The translations under genes and the position numbers were made by a program. From Pyrinomonadaceae bacterium MAG19_C2-C3 (GTDB lineage Bacteria > Acidobacteriota > Blastocatellia > Pyrinomonadales > Pyrinomonadaceae): DNA of 64,000 nt. Shown here piece after piece: positions 54,961-63,690 of the stretch; within the stretch, counting starts at the first letter, position 1, and each line of letters begins with the position of its first letter. The notes below the pieces were generated by a model. That model searched no databases and had not been told where the DNA came from. It saw only the letters and a list, made by a program, of their open reading frames with translations. The DNA lies in assembly GCA_024330265.1 (NCBI GenBank), contig JANDLT010000010.1:37665-101664 (forward strand), read 5' to 3'.

Positions 54961-56052
54961 TTACAGCGCGGCTAAAGTTTCAGCCCTTTTCCTTTCCTGA
55001 TTCGATAGCCACGACATCTCCATCAGCGCGCGTGAGGCGTAGCAGTTCTCAATAAAGCGCAAAGAACGAATCGCTTCTTCGCCCGGAACTCGCAACTGTT
55101 GTTGACCTTTCATAGCCGCCATAACGTTACGCAGTTGCGCGGTGAAACTTTGGGGATTTGTTCTTGTGGCGGCAGTAATTTCGTTGCCGCCGATTTTCCC
55201 GACAATTGATTCCAACTCGGCATCAAGCGCAAACGATAAGCCGTTAATAATAATCTTCAAGTGGTTCACCTGACTTGATTCATAAACGACTTTGGCGTTT
55301 TCAAATTGAAAATCGTAGCGATTCGGCGTTTGCCAGTCACGGCTTAATCTGACCGTACCGCGAACATTGTCGGCATAAGTGAGATTGAGATGACAGTTGG
55401 CTTCGACTCCGCCCATCGCATCATCTTGATATATAAAATCTTCCGGTTCGCCCATCCACCACAACAGCGAATCAACCACATAAACTCCTAAATCGTAGAA
55501 CACTCCGCCCATCGTCATATCGCGTCTGAAAAACGAATCCGATGCCGCAGCCCACGCAAACTTCCCGCCTTCTTGAATCGCAAACTTTTGAAGACTACCG
55601 AACGGTTTATTATCAATAATGCTTTTCATCGCTTCAAAAGCCGGAAAAAAGCGGCGAAAGATACCGACTGCTAAAACTCCCTTTGCGTTGCCCGCTGCTT
55701 CAATCATCGTTTCGGCTTCCGCCACGCTTGCTGCCATAGGCTTTTCGCATAACACGGACGCGCCTTGTTGCAAAGCGTATATGGTTTGCGGAGCGTGAAA
55801 CTTCGGCGGTGTGGCGACGATAACAAGAGTTTTTTCGCTTAACCGATGCTGCTCAAGGCTATCGTAGGCAGCAGCACTTGGAAACATCTTTTGCATTCCC
55901 GCTTTCTGCTTTTTGGCAGGGTCAACCAGCCCGACGACTTTTACCTCTCCTATTCTCTCCAACGCTTCCAAAGCCGGAGCGTAAAGCATCTGCGAAACCG
56001 CACCGCACCCGACGACAATCGCTTCGACCGATTCTTGTTTGGACGTATCCAT
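54961..56052 (-). CDS. Gfo/Idh/MocA-family oxidoreductase
   Basis: This protein has 363 residues. The NAD(P)-binding half has AIVVGCGAVSQMLYAPAL, CEKPMAASVAEAETMI (the EKP motif) and VGIFRRFFPAFEA. The C-terminal domain has GGVFYDLGVYVVDSLLWWMG with the conserved D-x-G-x-Y/H catalytic segment. Enzymes of this kind oxidise or reduce keto-sugars on sugar nucleotides. It is coupled to the adjacent SDR gene with a 3-bp gap. Confidence 0.87.
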   Translation of the reverse strand: MDTSKQESVEAIVVGCGAVSQMLYAPALEALERIGEVKVVGLVDPAKKQKAGMQKMFPSAAAYDSLEQHRLSEKTLVIVATPPKFHAPQTIYALQQGASVLCEKPMAASVAEAETMIEAAGNAKGVLAVGIFRRFFPAFEAMKSIIDNKPFGSLQKFAIQEGGKFAWAAASDSFFRRDMTMGGVFYDLGVYVVDSLLWWMGEPEDFIYQDDAMGGVEANCHLNLTYADNVRGTVRLSRDWQTPNRYDFQFENAKVVYESSQVNHLKIIINGLSFALDAELESIVGKIGGNEITAATRTNPQSFTAQLRNVMAAMKGQQQLRVPGEEAIRSLRFIENCYASRALMEMSWLSNQERKRAETLAAL

Positions 56053-56141
56053 AAAGTTCTAATACAACTTAAAGTTAAAGTTTGCTTGTTCTCGTTTTGT
56101 TGTTTTCGCAGATTTGCGGTTGATACTAAGGGCAAATTAAA

Positions 56142-57158
56142 TCACTTTTCTGCCTTTGCCACCGACGTTCGCCAGAGATAAAACTGCCGCACAAGTTGCG
56201 GTGCGACTCGCAAAGATAACCGCACGGCGCGCATTTTCCGCGAATTGATAAAGCGTGCCGCTTCTTGCAAAGACGCGCGGGCTTTGTCGTATTCGCCTGC
56301 AATGAAAAAACTTTTTCCTTGTTCGAGACGTAGTTGCGCGGTGCGGTTTTCGATTTGTCGCTTGATAATCGCGCGCTGCTTCTCATCAAGTTCAAGCGTC
56401 GCTTCGAGCTTGCAATAGACATTGATTTGTCCCTGCAACATCGCCGTCACGCTTGCTGAAAGGCTTGCGGCATGAATGCGGTGACGCACACGCGGTTGGC
56501 GCGAGTAAGTGATTTTGAATCCCTTGTGCGCGATTCGCAAATACAAATCATAATCTTCCGCGTGCTTGAACTTCGTATCGAACAACCCCGCATCAATCAT
56601 TGTTTGACGGTGCGCGACAACGCTCGAAGTCAGAACCGTGCAGGTCATTTCGATTAAACTTTCAAAAGTCGCTTCACCGTTTGAAGGCGTGGTATCCATC
56701 GCCCGTGTTCGGTTGTTGATGCCTTCGCCAAAAACATGCGTATCGGCATAGACAAGCCGTAATGCTTCATCGGAAGTTATCAGTTTGACTTGTTCGTTTA
56801 AGAACTCTGGCAACCACAAATCATCGGCATCAAGCAATGCGATGTAAGTTCCGCGTGCGTTCATGATTCCGGCATTGCGTGCGCCACTCGGTCCCGCATT
56901 TTGCTGTTTAATATAAACAATGCGGTCTTGATACGGTGCAATCGCCTGTTCAAACTCCGCCGTGTCGGGCGAACCGTCATTAACGATTATCGCTTCATAA
57001 TCGCTATACGTCTGCGCGAACACCGAACGTAACGTCTCTGCCACGAACGGCGCGACGTTGTAACATGGAATCACGATGCTGACGGTCGGCGCGTGATGCA
57101 CGTTCGCGCCTATATCAATTCGCGGGTCAACTTGTCGGGAGTTCGGTTCGACGTTCAT
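56142..57158 (-). CDS. GT2 glycosyltransferase
   Basis: This protein has 338 residues. VSIVIPCYNVAPFVAETLRS, VNDGSPDTAEFEQA and LLDADDLWLPEFL give the GT-A core and DXD. HAEDYDLYLRIAHKGF follows, and the C-terminal 90 residues are helical and TPR-like (KSFFIAGEYDKARASLQEAA). The helical tail is typical of GT2 proteins in EPS loci. The start at 57158 is an ATG about 50 bp after the O-antigen ligase gene stop. Confidence 0.86.
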   Translation of the reverse strand: MNVEPNSRQVDPRIDIGANVHHAPTVSIVIPCYNVAPFVAETLRSVFAQTYSDYEAIIVNDGSPDTAEFEQAIAPYQDRIVYIKQQNAGPSGARNAGIMNARGTYIALLDADDLWLPEFLNEQVKLITSDEALRLVYADTHVFGEGINNRTRAMDTTPSNGEATFESLIEMTCTVLTSSVVAHRQTMIDAGLFDTKFKHAEDYDLYLRIAHKGFKITYSRQPRVRHRIHAASLSASVTAMLQGQINVYCKLEATLELDEKQRAIIKRQIENRTAQLRLEQGKSFFIAGEYDKARASLQEAARFINSRKMRAVRLSLRVAPQLVRQFYLWRTSVAKAEK

Positions 57159-57210
57159 AAAACTTCGCTTTGTAACTTCGGAGCATCTTCTAATTCGATT
57201 GCCGTCGGCT

Positions 57211-58578
57211 CTATATTGCTTGCTTCATGCGACGCGGCGTGACTTGAATATCAACACTCCGCGTGCGCTCGTTATGTAACCGCCGCAGGCACACGGCGTA
57301 GCTTATGAGATAGTAGATGTACCATTGATAAGCGACGGATAAGAAGAAACTGCTGACTGCGTAGCCAAGCAGACTGGCTTGCATTCCCGTCACCCAGTAG
57401 TAAAGTTTTTTGTCACCACTTTCCAATATTTCGCGCTCGATTTGTCGCAAGCCTTTGAAGGCAGTGAGAATCATCGTGATGTAGAACACAAGGGCGGGCA
57501 AGCCGAGTTCAGAAGATATTTCCGTGTAAGCATTGTGGCTTACCTGATTGTGAATCGAGATGATAGAGAAGTTACCGATGCCGACTCCAAACAGTGGATT
57601 ACGCAGAGAAGCTGCGATGGAGCGAAATAGCAAATTCTGTCGCGCCGAGGCTGACGCTTCGCCGCCCGGAGTCATAATGGTTGATAAGCGACTGGCGTAA
57701 CTGCCCATCATCAGCACACCGCCAAGCACCATCACCGCCGTTGCCGGAACAATCAGAAAACGCAGTCGCCCGCCGTATTTCCACGCGAGAAAGATCATCG
57801 TTGCTGCCATTCCCAAAAAACCGCCGCGCGAATAGGTAACGACCGTGCCGCCGACAAGCAGCACGCCGAACGCGAAATAAAAAAGCTTCTTAAAGACGTT
57901 TCGTGTGCCGACGAAGAAGGCTATGACCAAAGGAATCATCGTCACGAGATGCAGAGCCATGTCGTTCGGATTACCGAACATGCCGCCGATAGCACCCGCG
58001 ACACGATAGCCCTCAACTGCCGTGCGTCCACCTAAAAAGTCTTGCAAAGCAGTGAATGCCAGCACGAAACTCGCGGCAAGTGAAAGATAAACTATGCCTT
58101 TCAATCGCCTTTCAGTCCGCAAGACGTTCACCATCACGATGAATATCATCACCGCTTTGCTAAACGTTTCGGTGAACGTCTCCAGTGCCAACGACGGTTC
58201 AATCGCTAATGGAATCGAAAGCATCGCTGCCAATGTCAGTAACAGGACACAGTTGACTTCACGCGGGCGCACCGTCAGGTTGCCTTCGAGTGCGAGTTGC
58301 GTCGGCAGGAAAATGATGAGCGTAAGAAGCGCGATCCAAAACGCGAAAGTTGATAAAAATCCGAGTGCCGGATGAAATTCGTAAGGACGAAAATAAACGA
58401 GAACTGAAAACAGAAATAAGCCCGCATAGCTCAACATGTGTCCGCGCTTGGCAAGCCACGTTTCCTGTTTTTTTTCTTTTCTCTTTCGCCGTCGCGCGGT
58501 GGCGGGCGCACGCGGTTCGTCCCATTCGCCACCATCGGGTAGCGGGACATCGTAAATTTGGTGCGCGTTGGAAGACAT
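57211..58578 (-). CDS. O-antigen ligase/polymerase-like membrane protein (Wzy_C)
   Basis: This integral membrane protein has 455 residues and about ten hydrophobic segments. The large periplasmic loop contains RNPLFGVGIGNFSIISIHNQ and VSHNAYTEISSELG, the Wzy_C signature with the catalytic His. The N-terminus is basic (RRRKRKEKK). Members act as O-antigen ligases (WaaL) or polymerases (Wzy), or PglL-type oligosaccharyltransferases. This is the first gene of the minus-strand locus, so the main promoter should lie in 58579-58987. Confidence 0.85.
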   Translation of the reverse strand: MSSNAHQIYDVPLPDGGEWDEPRAPATARRRKRKEKKQETWLAKRGHMLSYAGLFLFSVLVYFRPYEFHPALGFLSTFAFWIALLTLIIFLPTQLALEGNLTVRPREVNCVLLLTLAAMLSIPLAIEPSLALETFTETFSKAVMIFIVMVNVLRTERRLKGIVYLSLAASFVLAFTALQDFLGGRTAVEGYRVAGAIGGMFGNPNDMALHLVTMIPLVIAFFVGTRNVFKKLFYFAFGVLLVGGTVVTYSRGGFLGMAATMIFLAWKYGGRLRFLIVPATAVMVLGGVLMMGSYASRLSTIMTPGGEASASARQNLLFRSIAASLRNPLFGVGIGNFSIISIHNQVSHNAYTEISSELGLPALVFYITMILTAFKGLRQIEREILESGDKKLYYWVTGMQASLLGYAVSSFFLSVAYQWYIYYLISYAVCLRRLHNERTRSVDIQVTPRRMKQAI

Positions 58579-58987
58579 CTTAGAAAAGCGTATCGGAGAA
58601 AGCGAAAAGGTTACTTAACGTGAGTTTAACTATAAGAGACGGCTAAGACTTATCCACGAAAGAATACGAAACGGCACGAAGCAAAGCCGGGTTTCTTTGA
58701 GTGTTTTTATTCGTGTTGCTTCGTGTGCTTCGTGGATAAGTCTTTACCGTCTTACATTGAACTCTCATGAAAATAGAGCGCACCTAAATCAATCTGACAG
58801 AGGTCGTTCTATTTTCATTCGTGGTGCTGATGCCGCGAATCATGGAGACTCACGTTACTTAATCAAACTCAAACAAAGAATAAAGCATCACTAAGCCCGC
58901 ATCCTAACGCGCAATCCGTTGTGCGCGAAGCGATGCGCGGCTTGATGTGTCAACCGGACGACGCACGAAGGCTGAAGGTTTATAGCT
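58579..58987. other. Intergenic region with two inverted repeats
   Basis: No gene is recognised in this 409-bp gap. A long imperfect inverted repeat has arms GACGGCTAAGACTTATCCAC (from 58638) and the complementary GTGGATAAGTCTTTACCGTC (to 58751), with CACGAAG words filling the interior. A second hairpin pairs TGAAAATAGAGCG (from 58768) with CGTTCTATTTTCA (to 58817). Regulatory or terminator roles are both possible. Confidence 0.6.
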
Positions 58988-60304
58988 TCAAACGGCGATG
59001 CCGACATCCTTCGTCATGTCACCTGTCACACCGCCCGTCACGAGGGTTTCGACGTGTTCGCGCAGGGCGCGTTCAAAGCGGCGCGCTTCTTCGAGTTCAC
59101 CGAACGCGAGGGCGCGCAGTTCCGCTTCGATGCGGCGACGGTAATCGGAAATCAGCGAATCGGAAACGCCGAGCCGTGCGGCGGCTTCGAGTTGCGTTAT
59201 CTGGTCGGGGTTCAAATAGCAAAACCACAACACGCCGAGCATACGCTCATATTGCTTCGCCTTGCCGCGCACCGTTTGATGCAGACTCTTGAGAAAGCCT
59301 TCGACGCGGTTCGCTGCTGCGTCTTCGCGCTCGCGCCGCAGCAAACCCTGTTCGGGCGTTTCCCCTAAATCCACCGGCTCGAAGACGCGCTTTTTATTGT
59401 CATCATCGTCGTCATCGCCGCCAAGCGGGACAAGATAAATATCCATCACCGGCAAGCGCGCCATCACCAGACCGCGCAACGCGCGCACGTCCGCCGGAGC
59501 GTCTATTGCTTCGAGAATCGAGACGATAAGGTTTTCTAAATCGGCATTACTGATGATGATTTGCGCGTCGCCCGTACAGCCGACAAGCCGCGTATCGCGT
59601 GCGCGCATCGGAATCAGATGTGCGCGCCGATCCATGTCATGCGCTCCGCGACGCGGTTTGCCGTGTTGCCATTCGCTCAATCCATACACGCGGTCGGCAA
59701 GACGGCGATGCGGTTCTTCTTCGCCCGCCAAGAATTTTTCGTTGCTCACATCGAAGCGGCGAAAGTTCGGGCTGGTCTGAATGATAGTCGAGATACGACG
59801 CGCGAGACGGTAAGATTCCGGGTGCCGCTTGCGTAGTTCCGCCGTCAGTAGATTGGTGAGTTCAATCTGCCCGATTTCACATTCGATTTCCGCATCCGTC
59901 ATCTCCGTATCGAGATAGTGCTGAAATCTTTGCTTGCTCAACAGAGTGACGAAAAGCTCTTGCGTCAAATCCACGTTGGCATTCGCGCGGTTGGAATGCG
60001 CGTCGGTTTCCACCAATAATCCGGCACTCCACGACGCACGAACGAGCGGGTGGTAACACACGAGACGATGGAGTTCCGTCCACAGGGCTTTGACATCCGA
60101 GCGGCGCAAGGCATCGAGCCAGTTGCCGCGTGCGGTGCGCGTGCGTGAGGTTGTGGTTTTTGCGGCGGCGGGTGCTGAAACTTCCAATAGTTCATCAGCA
60201 ACGTCTTCGGCATCCACCGTGTCGAGTGTGACCGATGGTGCGTCGGCGAAGCGTTCTGCCGTGTCTTTGGATGGGCGATGGTAGTTGGCGAATGTTGCGG
60301 GCAT
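58988..60304 (-). CDS. Sigma-factor-like HTH protein
   Basis: This protein has 438 residues. The C-terminus has an HTH of sigma-region-4 type (ITQLEAAARLGVSDSLISDY, then RRRIEAELRAL). The middle part (about 115-200) is helical with TQELFVTLLSKQRFQHYLD, reminiscent of region 2. A run of Asp residues (GGDDDDDDNKKR) lies near residue 305, inside an acidic linker. The N-terminal 60 residues are low-complexity. I regard it as a regulator related to sigma-70 factors, but it lacks a clear -10-binding motif and may be a different HTH protein. AGGTTG precedes the ATG at 60304. Confidence 0.6.
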   Translation of the reverse strand: MPATFANYHRPSKDTAERFADAPSVTLDTVDAEDVADELLEVSAPAAAKTTTSRTRTARGNWLDALRRSDVKALWTELHRLVCYHPLVRASWSAGLLVETDAHSNRANANVDLTQELFVTLLSKQRFQHYLDTEMTDAEIECEIGQIELTNLLTAELRKRHPESYRLARRISTIIQTSPNFRRFDVSNEKFLAGEEEPHRRLADRVYGLSEWQHGKPRRGAHDMDRRAHLIPMRARDTRLVGCTGDAQIIISNADLENLIVSILEAIDAPADVRALRGLVMARLPVMDIYLVPLGGDDDDDDNKKRVFEPVDLGETPEQGLLRREREDAAANRVEGFLKSLHQTVRGKAKQYERMLGVLWFCYLNPDQITQLEAAARLGVSDSLISDYRRRIEAELRALAFGELEEARRFERALREHVETLVTGGVTGDMTKDVGIAV

Positions 60305-61117
60305 ATCAACCTAATTTAGTGAGGACGGATTATGGCGCAGTGGGAATAGCGCGCGGGTTAATCGTAGCGGCGGGAAATGAGATGGGAAAACTCACCGGCG
60401 GCGTCTCCGCTTATCATTGTCTTGAACGCAGACAGATGACTGCGGTGCGACGTTGATGGGGACGGGCGTAATCCGAAAGGATTTGACCGTCTGCGGCGAA
60501 CAATTTGTATGTGCTGGGATTTCACGCGCCTCAAAGTAGATTGGTCTCCGGCTTCGGTGTTGATGACCGTGTGGATGAAAAACCGAATGGAGAGATGGCG
60601 GCGCACGTTTTACAGATTGGAATCGAATTTGCCGTAGCAGCTTCGACGCTTCTGGATGTTACCAATTATAAGAGACATGAGCAACTGTTTTTATGTCTTC
60701 GTCGTTCAGGTCTTTTTCAGCGTTATCACGCGCAAAATGATTATGCTTAAAAATTGTTTAACTTTGTCACGTCAAGTTGTGGAAGCCGTCGTGTATTGAT
60801 GCTTTTACTGTAAAGACTTCAGAACAAGGTTTATGTAATTTTCTTGTTCGAGAAGCCTTTGGTGCAACCGGATTTTCTCACCTCACACATCGCCACACAG
60901 AAGAACGTCCGTCCACCATGCCTGTGTCGAGTTTTGCCCGACTCCGCGTCAAGCATTAGGAACGCGACGATTTCAAACCGATACGGTTCGCCCGCTAGGT
61001 GGCAACCGGAGCGGTGAACGTCTTTGCCGCCGGTGACGCAAAGTATAGTGACGCTAATAATTTCGCAAGGCATGACAGAATTAGGAACCGAAACCTTTAC
61101 GACGGAGAGACACTAAG
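60305..61117. other. Intergenic region between divergent sigma-like and zinc-finger genes
   Basis: This 813-bp gap has no convincing gene. Open frames of about 80 codons exist on both strands at 60358-60750, but their composition is not gene-like. The last 130 bp form a structured leader before the zinc-finger gene. Confidence 0.5.
60986..61043 (+). promoter_or_regulatory. Structured leader; weakly similar to a c-di-GMP-I (GEMM) element
   Basis: Two adjacent hairpins lie 75-130 bp before the ATG at 61118. GTTCGCCCGCT pairs with AGCGGTGAAC (60986-61019). CTTTGC pairs with GCAAAG (61022-61043). An alternative fold places GGCAACC - stem - GGTGACGCAAAG, as in the GEMM consensus, but the CAAAGCC and later conserved parts are missing. 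I keep it as a possible regulatory leader only. Confidence 0.3.
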
Positions 61118-61489
61118 ATGCGTTGTGACATGGAGCGGGCAGATACTTATCAGAACGTTAAGCACGAGCGGGAAGCCCGCGTCTTCGGTAAAAGCAAGTC
61201 CTGCCCGTCCTGTTATCAACTATTAAATTACTATCGAGATTGCCGGACGCAAGACGCATCACGCGCGAGTTCGGTTTCAAATCTGACGCTCGAACACACC
61301 GCGCTTCATCTCGCAACATGCGACTTTTGCAGCGCGGAGTTTGAGTTGCTCTTGCATCATCCGCCCGCCGACACCGCCTCAACTCCCGACTGCGAACCCA
61401 AACCCGTGCCGATGCCCGCGCACCTTTACGCCCTCGCCCGCACACTGCTTTTTAACTCACCCACGCTCATTACAGTGGATAACGGATAG
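61118..61489 (+). CDS. Small zinc-finger protein (zf-HC2-like)
   Basis: This protein has 123 residues. A GGAGAG lies about 9 bases upstream of the ATG. Two metal motifs are visible: CPSC at 29-32 and H64-x3-C68-x2-C71 (HLATCDFC), the second being the pattern of zinc-binding anti-sigma domains. No membrane helix follows, unlike membrane-bound anti-sigma factors. The C-terminus ends within a heptad array, so the last residues (VDNG) are repeat-encoded. Its divergent neighbour is a sigma-like gene, so a regulator pair is possible. Confidence 0.6.
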   Translation: MRCDMERADTYQNVKHEREARVFGKSKSCPSCYQLLNYYRDCRTQDASRASSVSNLTLEHTALHLATCDFCSAEFELLLHHPPADTASTPDCEPKPVPMPAHLYALARTLLFNSPTLITVDNG

Positions 61490-61577
61490 TGGATAGTGGA
61501 TAGTTTAAGACATGAGACAAAGGCTTTTCACTATCCACTATCCACTATCCACTATCCACTATCCGTTATCCACTGTT
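61474..61577. repeat. Heptad hairpin between zinc-finger and acyl-CoA synthetase genes
   Basis: Left units are AGTGGAT, AACGGAT, AGTGGAT, AGTGGAT, AGTTTAA (61474-61508). Right units are CACTATC five times (61529-61563), then CGTTATC and CACTGTT (61564-61577). It contains the stop codons of both convergent genes and shares its heptad words with the array at 18823. Confidence 0.88.
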
Positions 61578-63452
61578 TTCGTACATGCTTTCGATTAACG
61601 CCGCGAATCGTTCATCAACGACGCGGCGTTTAATTTTAAGCGTCGGTGTCATTTCCCCGCCGTCAATCGTCAATTCTTCCGGCAACAATGCGACGCGGCG
61701 CACGCGCTCATAATCGGCGAGTCCCGATGTTAGAGCCGACACGTCGCTTTGCACGATACGCACCGCCGCCACGTCACGACTCCACGCTTCGCGCGTCTGC
61801 GGGATTGGTAACCCTTGAGCGCGCATCTCATCCTCAAGCGCATCCCAGTCGGGGGCAATCAAGGCGATAGGCTGTTTGCGTCCCGCCCCGACGACGATGG
61901 CTTGATTAACGAACGGGCTTTGTTTGATAAAACTTTCGACGAGTTGCGGAGCGATGTATTTGCCGTTCGAGAGTTTGAATAACTCTTTTTTGCGGTCGGT
62001 GATATACAACCGCCCTTCCTCATCCATGCGCCCGACATCGCCCGTTTGAAACCAGCCGTCAGTGGTAAAAGCTGCCGTTGTCGCTTCCGGGTGTCCGTAG
62101 TAGCCGCGCATCACATTCGCGCCGCGCACAAGGATTTCACCGTCCGCCGCGATTTTGTGTTCGATACCGGGAAACGGTAAGCCGACCGAACCGACGCGCA
62201 TGTTGCCCGGACGGTTTGCCGACGTGATACAGGTTTCGGTCATGCCGTAGCCTTCTAAAATCGGGATTCCGGCGGCGATAAAAGCGTAGGCAAGCGAAGG
62301 CGAAAGCGGCGCGCCGCCCGATACGAAATAACGCAAACGCCCGCCGACGCCTTCGCGCCATTTCGTGAACACCAGCTTGTCCGCGAGTTGTTGTTGCGCC
62401 GCGAGCCAGACGGATACGCGCGCACGTTTGTTTTGCAGTTCCGCGTAGCGCGTGCCGCATTTCAAAGCCCACTGAAAGATGCGGCGTTTCATGCCTTCCG
62501 CCGCCATACCTTTCTTGACGATGCGGTGATACACCTTTTCAAACAGGCGCGGCACGGCGGTCATAAGCGTCGGGCGCACTTCCTGAAGCATCGCTCCCAC
62601 TTGGTCAAACGACGCGGCGTAATAAACACTGACTCCGGCGTGACAGAAAAGATAGAAACACGTTCGCTCGAAAATGTGCGAGAGTGGCAGCACAGAAAGG
62701 GCGGTATCGGTCGGGAAAATCGGCAACGTACCGGCGATTGAAACAACGTCGGTGACGAAGTTTTTGTGCGACAACATCACGCCCTTCGGGTCGCCCGTCG
62801 TGCCTGACGTATAGATAATCGTCGCCAGATCATCCGGCTCAATCAAGCCCGCAAATCTTTCGTAAGCCGCTTCGTCCTCCGCGTCGGCAAGCGCGCCCGC
62901 CGCTTCGAGTTGGGCGAAGCTTTGAGCATCGCGCACGCCCTTAGCCGCTTCGTCGTCGAAGAACACGATGTGTTCGAGCGTCTCGACGAGTCTGATGCCG
63001 GGTTCGGCGTGACGATAGATTTTGCGTGTCGAAACCAGAAGCACGCGCGCCCCTGAATCCGCGAGAATGAAGCGCACCTGTTCGGGAGCTTGCGTCGTAT
63101 AGAGCGGGACGTTGACCGCGCCGAGACTTAGAATCGCAAGGTCTGCGATTGACCACTCGACGCGGTTTTCCGAAATCAACGCCACACGGTCGCCGCGCTC
63201 GATTCCAAGCCGCGCCAGCCCCAAAGCGACATGTCGGACGCGCTTGATGAACTCCGCTCCACTGACGTTTAGCCAATCTTCCGTCTGTTTATGATTGATG
63301 GCATCGGGTTTGTTATAACGCCGCAGAGCCGCGATACACAGTTGCGGCAACGTCATCGTATGCGCGTTCGATTCGGCAGAGTCGTTCGATGAAGTTGATG
63401 CGGCGTTTGATTCAAGTGACGCGGATGAGCGCGGCGACGAAGCTTGTGTCAT
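61566..63452 (-). CDS. Long-chain acyl-CoA synthetase
   Basis: This AMP-forming ligase has 628 residues. The ATP loop is TIIYTSGTTGDPKGVMLSH, followed by ILEGYGMTETC (adenylate binding), WFQTGDVGRM and ITDRKKELFKLSNGKYIAPQ with the catalytic lysine segment. It resembles FadD15/FACS proteins that activate long-chain fatty acids to acyl-CoA for beta-oxidation or lipid synthesis. An ATG at codon 33 (63356) is an alternative start. Its stop codon lies inside a heptad hairpin. Confidence 0.9.
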   Translation of the reverse strand: MTQASSPRSSASLESNAASTSSNDSAESNAHTMTLPQLCIAALRRYNKPDAINHKQTEDWLNVSGAEFIKRVRHVALGLARLGIERGDRVALISENRVEWSIADLAILSLGAVNVPLYTTQAPEQVRFILADSGARVLLVSTRKIYRHAEPGIRLVETLEHIVFFDDEAAKGVRDAQSFAQLEAAGALADAEDEAAYERFAGLIEPDDLATIIYTSGTTGDPKGVMLSHKNFVTDVVSIAGTLPIFPTDTALSVLPLSHIFERTCFYLFCHAGVSVYYAASFDQVGAMLQEVRPTLMTAVPRLFEKVYHRIVKKGMAAEGMKRRIFQWALKCGTRYAELQNKRARVSVWLAAQQQLADKLVFTKWREGVGGRLRYFVSGGAPLSPSLAYAFIAAGIPILEGYGMTETCITSANRPGNMRVGSVGLPFPGIEHKIAADGEILVRGANVMRGYYGHPEATTAAFTTDGWFQTGDVGRMDEEGRLYITDRKKELFKLSNGKYIAPQLVESFIKQSPFVNQAIVVGAGRKQPIALIAPDWDALEDEMRAQGLPIPQTREAWSRDVAAVRIVQSDVSALTSGLADYERVRRVALLPEELTIDGGEMTPTLKIKRRVVDERFAALIESMYENSG

Positions 63453-63473
63453 AAAGATTTAAGTGGAGTGTAA

Positions 63474-63686
63474 TTAGAGCAGTTTCTTGAAGGCTTCTAC
63501 TGTAAGACCCGCATCACGAGCAATGCCGCCCATCGTGAATGCATTCACGGGATTGTGGCGCGGGATAGTGACGATATGAACACCATCAGACATCACGGTA
63601 TGCTTACCTTGACGCGCGATGTGGAAGCCCGCTTTCTCTAACGCTCGGATTGCATCTTGATGATTGACGCCCGGAATCTTCGGCAT
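63474..63686 (-). CDS. hicA: HicA-type mRNA interferase toxin
   Basis: This protein has 70 residues from the ATG at 63686. The frame to 63713 would overlap hicB. A double-stranded-RNA-binding-like fold is suggested by IPGVNHQDAIRALEKAGF and GKHTVMSDG, with the catalytic His in GKH. IPRHNPVNAFTMGGIARDAG follows. HicA cleaves mRNA during stress when its antitoxin is lost. It starts 4 bp after the hicB stop, so the two are co-translated. Confidence 0.88.
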   Translation of the reverse strand: MPKIPGVNHQDAIRALEKAGFHIARQGKHTVMSDGVHIVTIPRHNPVNAFTMGGIARDAGLTVEAFKKLL

Positions 63687-63690
63687 ACGT

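Noticed and set aside
60358..60750. Small genes on both strands in the 60305-61117 gap
   Set aside because: No ribosome site or recognisable composition; the frames overlap each other on opposite strands.
61474..61577. CRISPR-like array
   Set aside because: Units are only 7 bp with no spacers, and they form a hairpin with an inverted arm.
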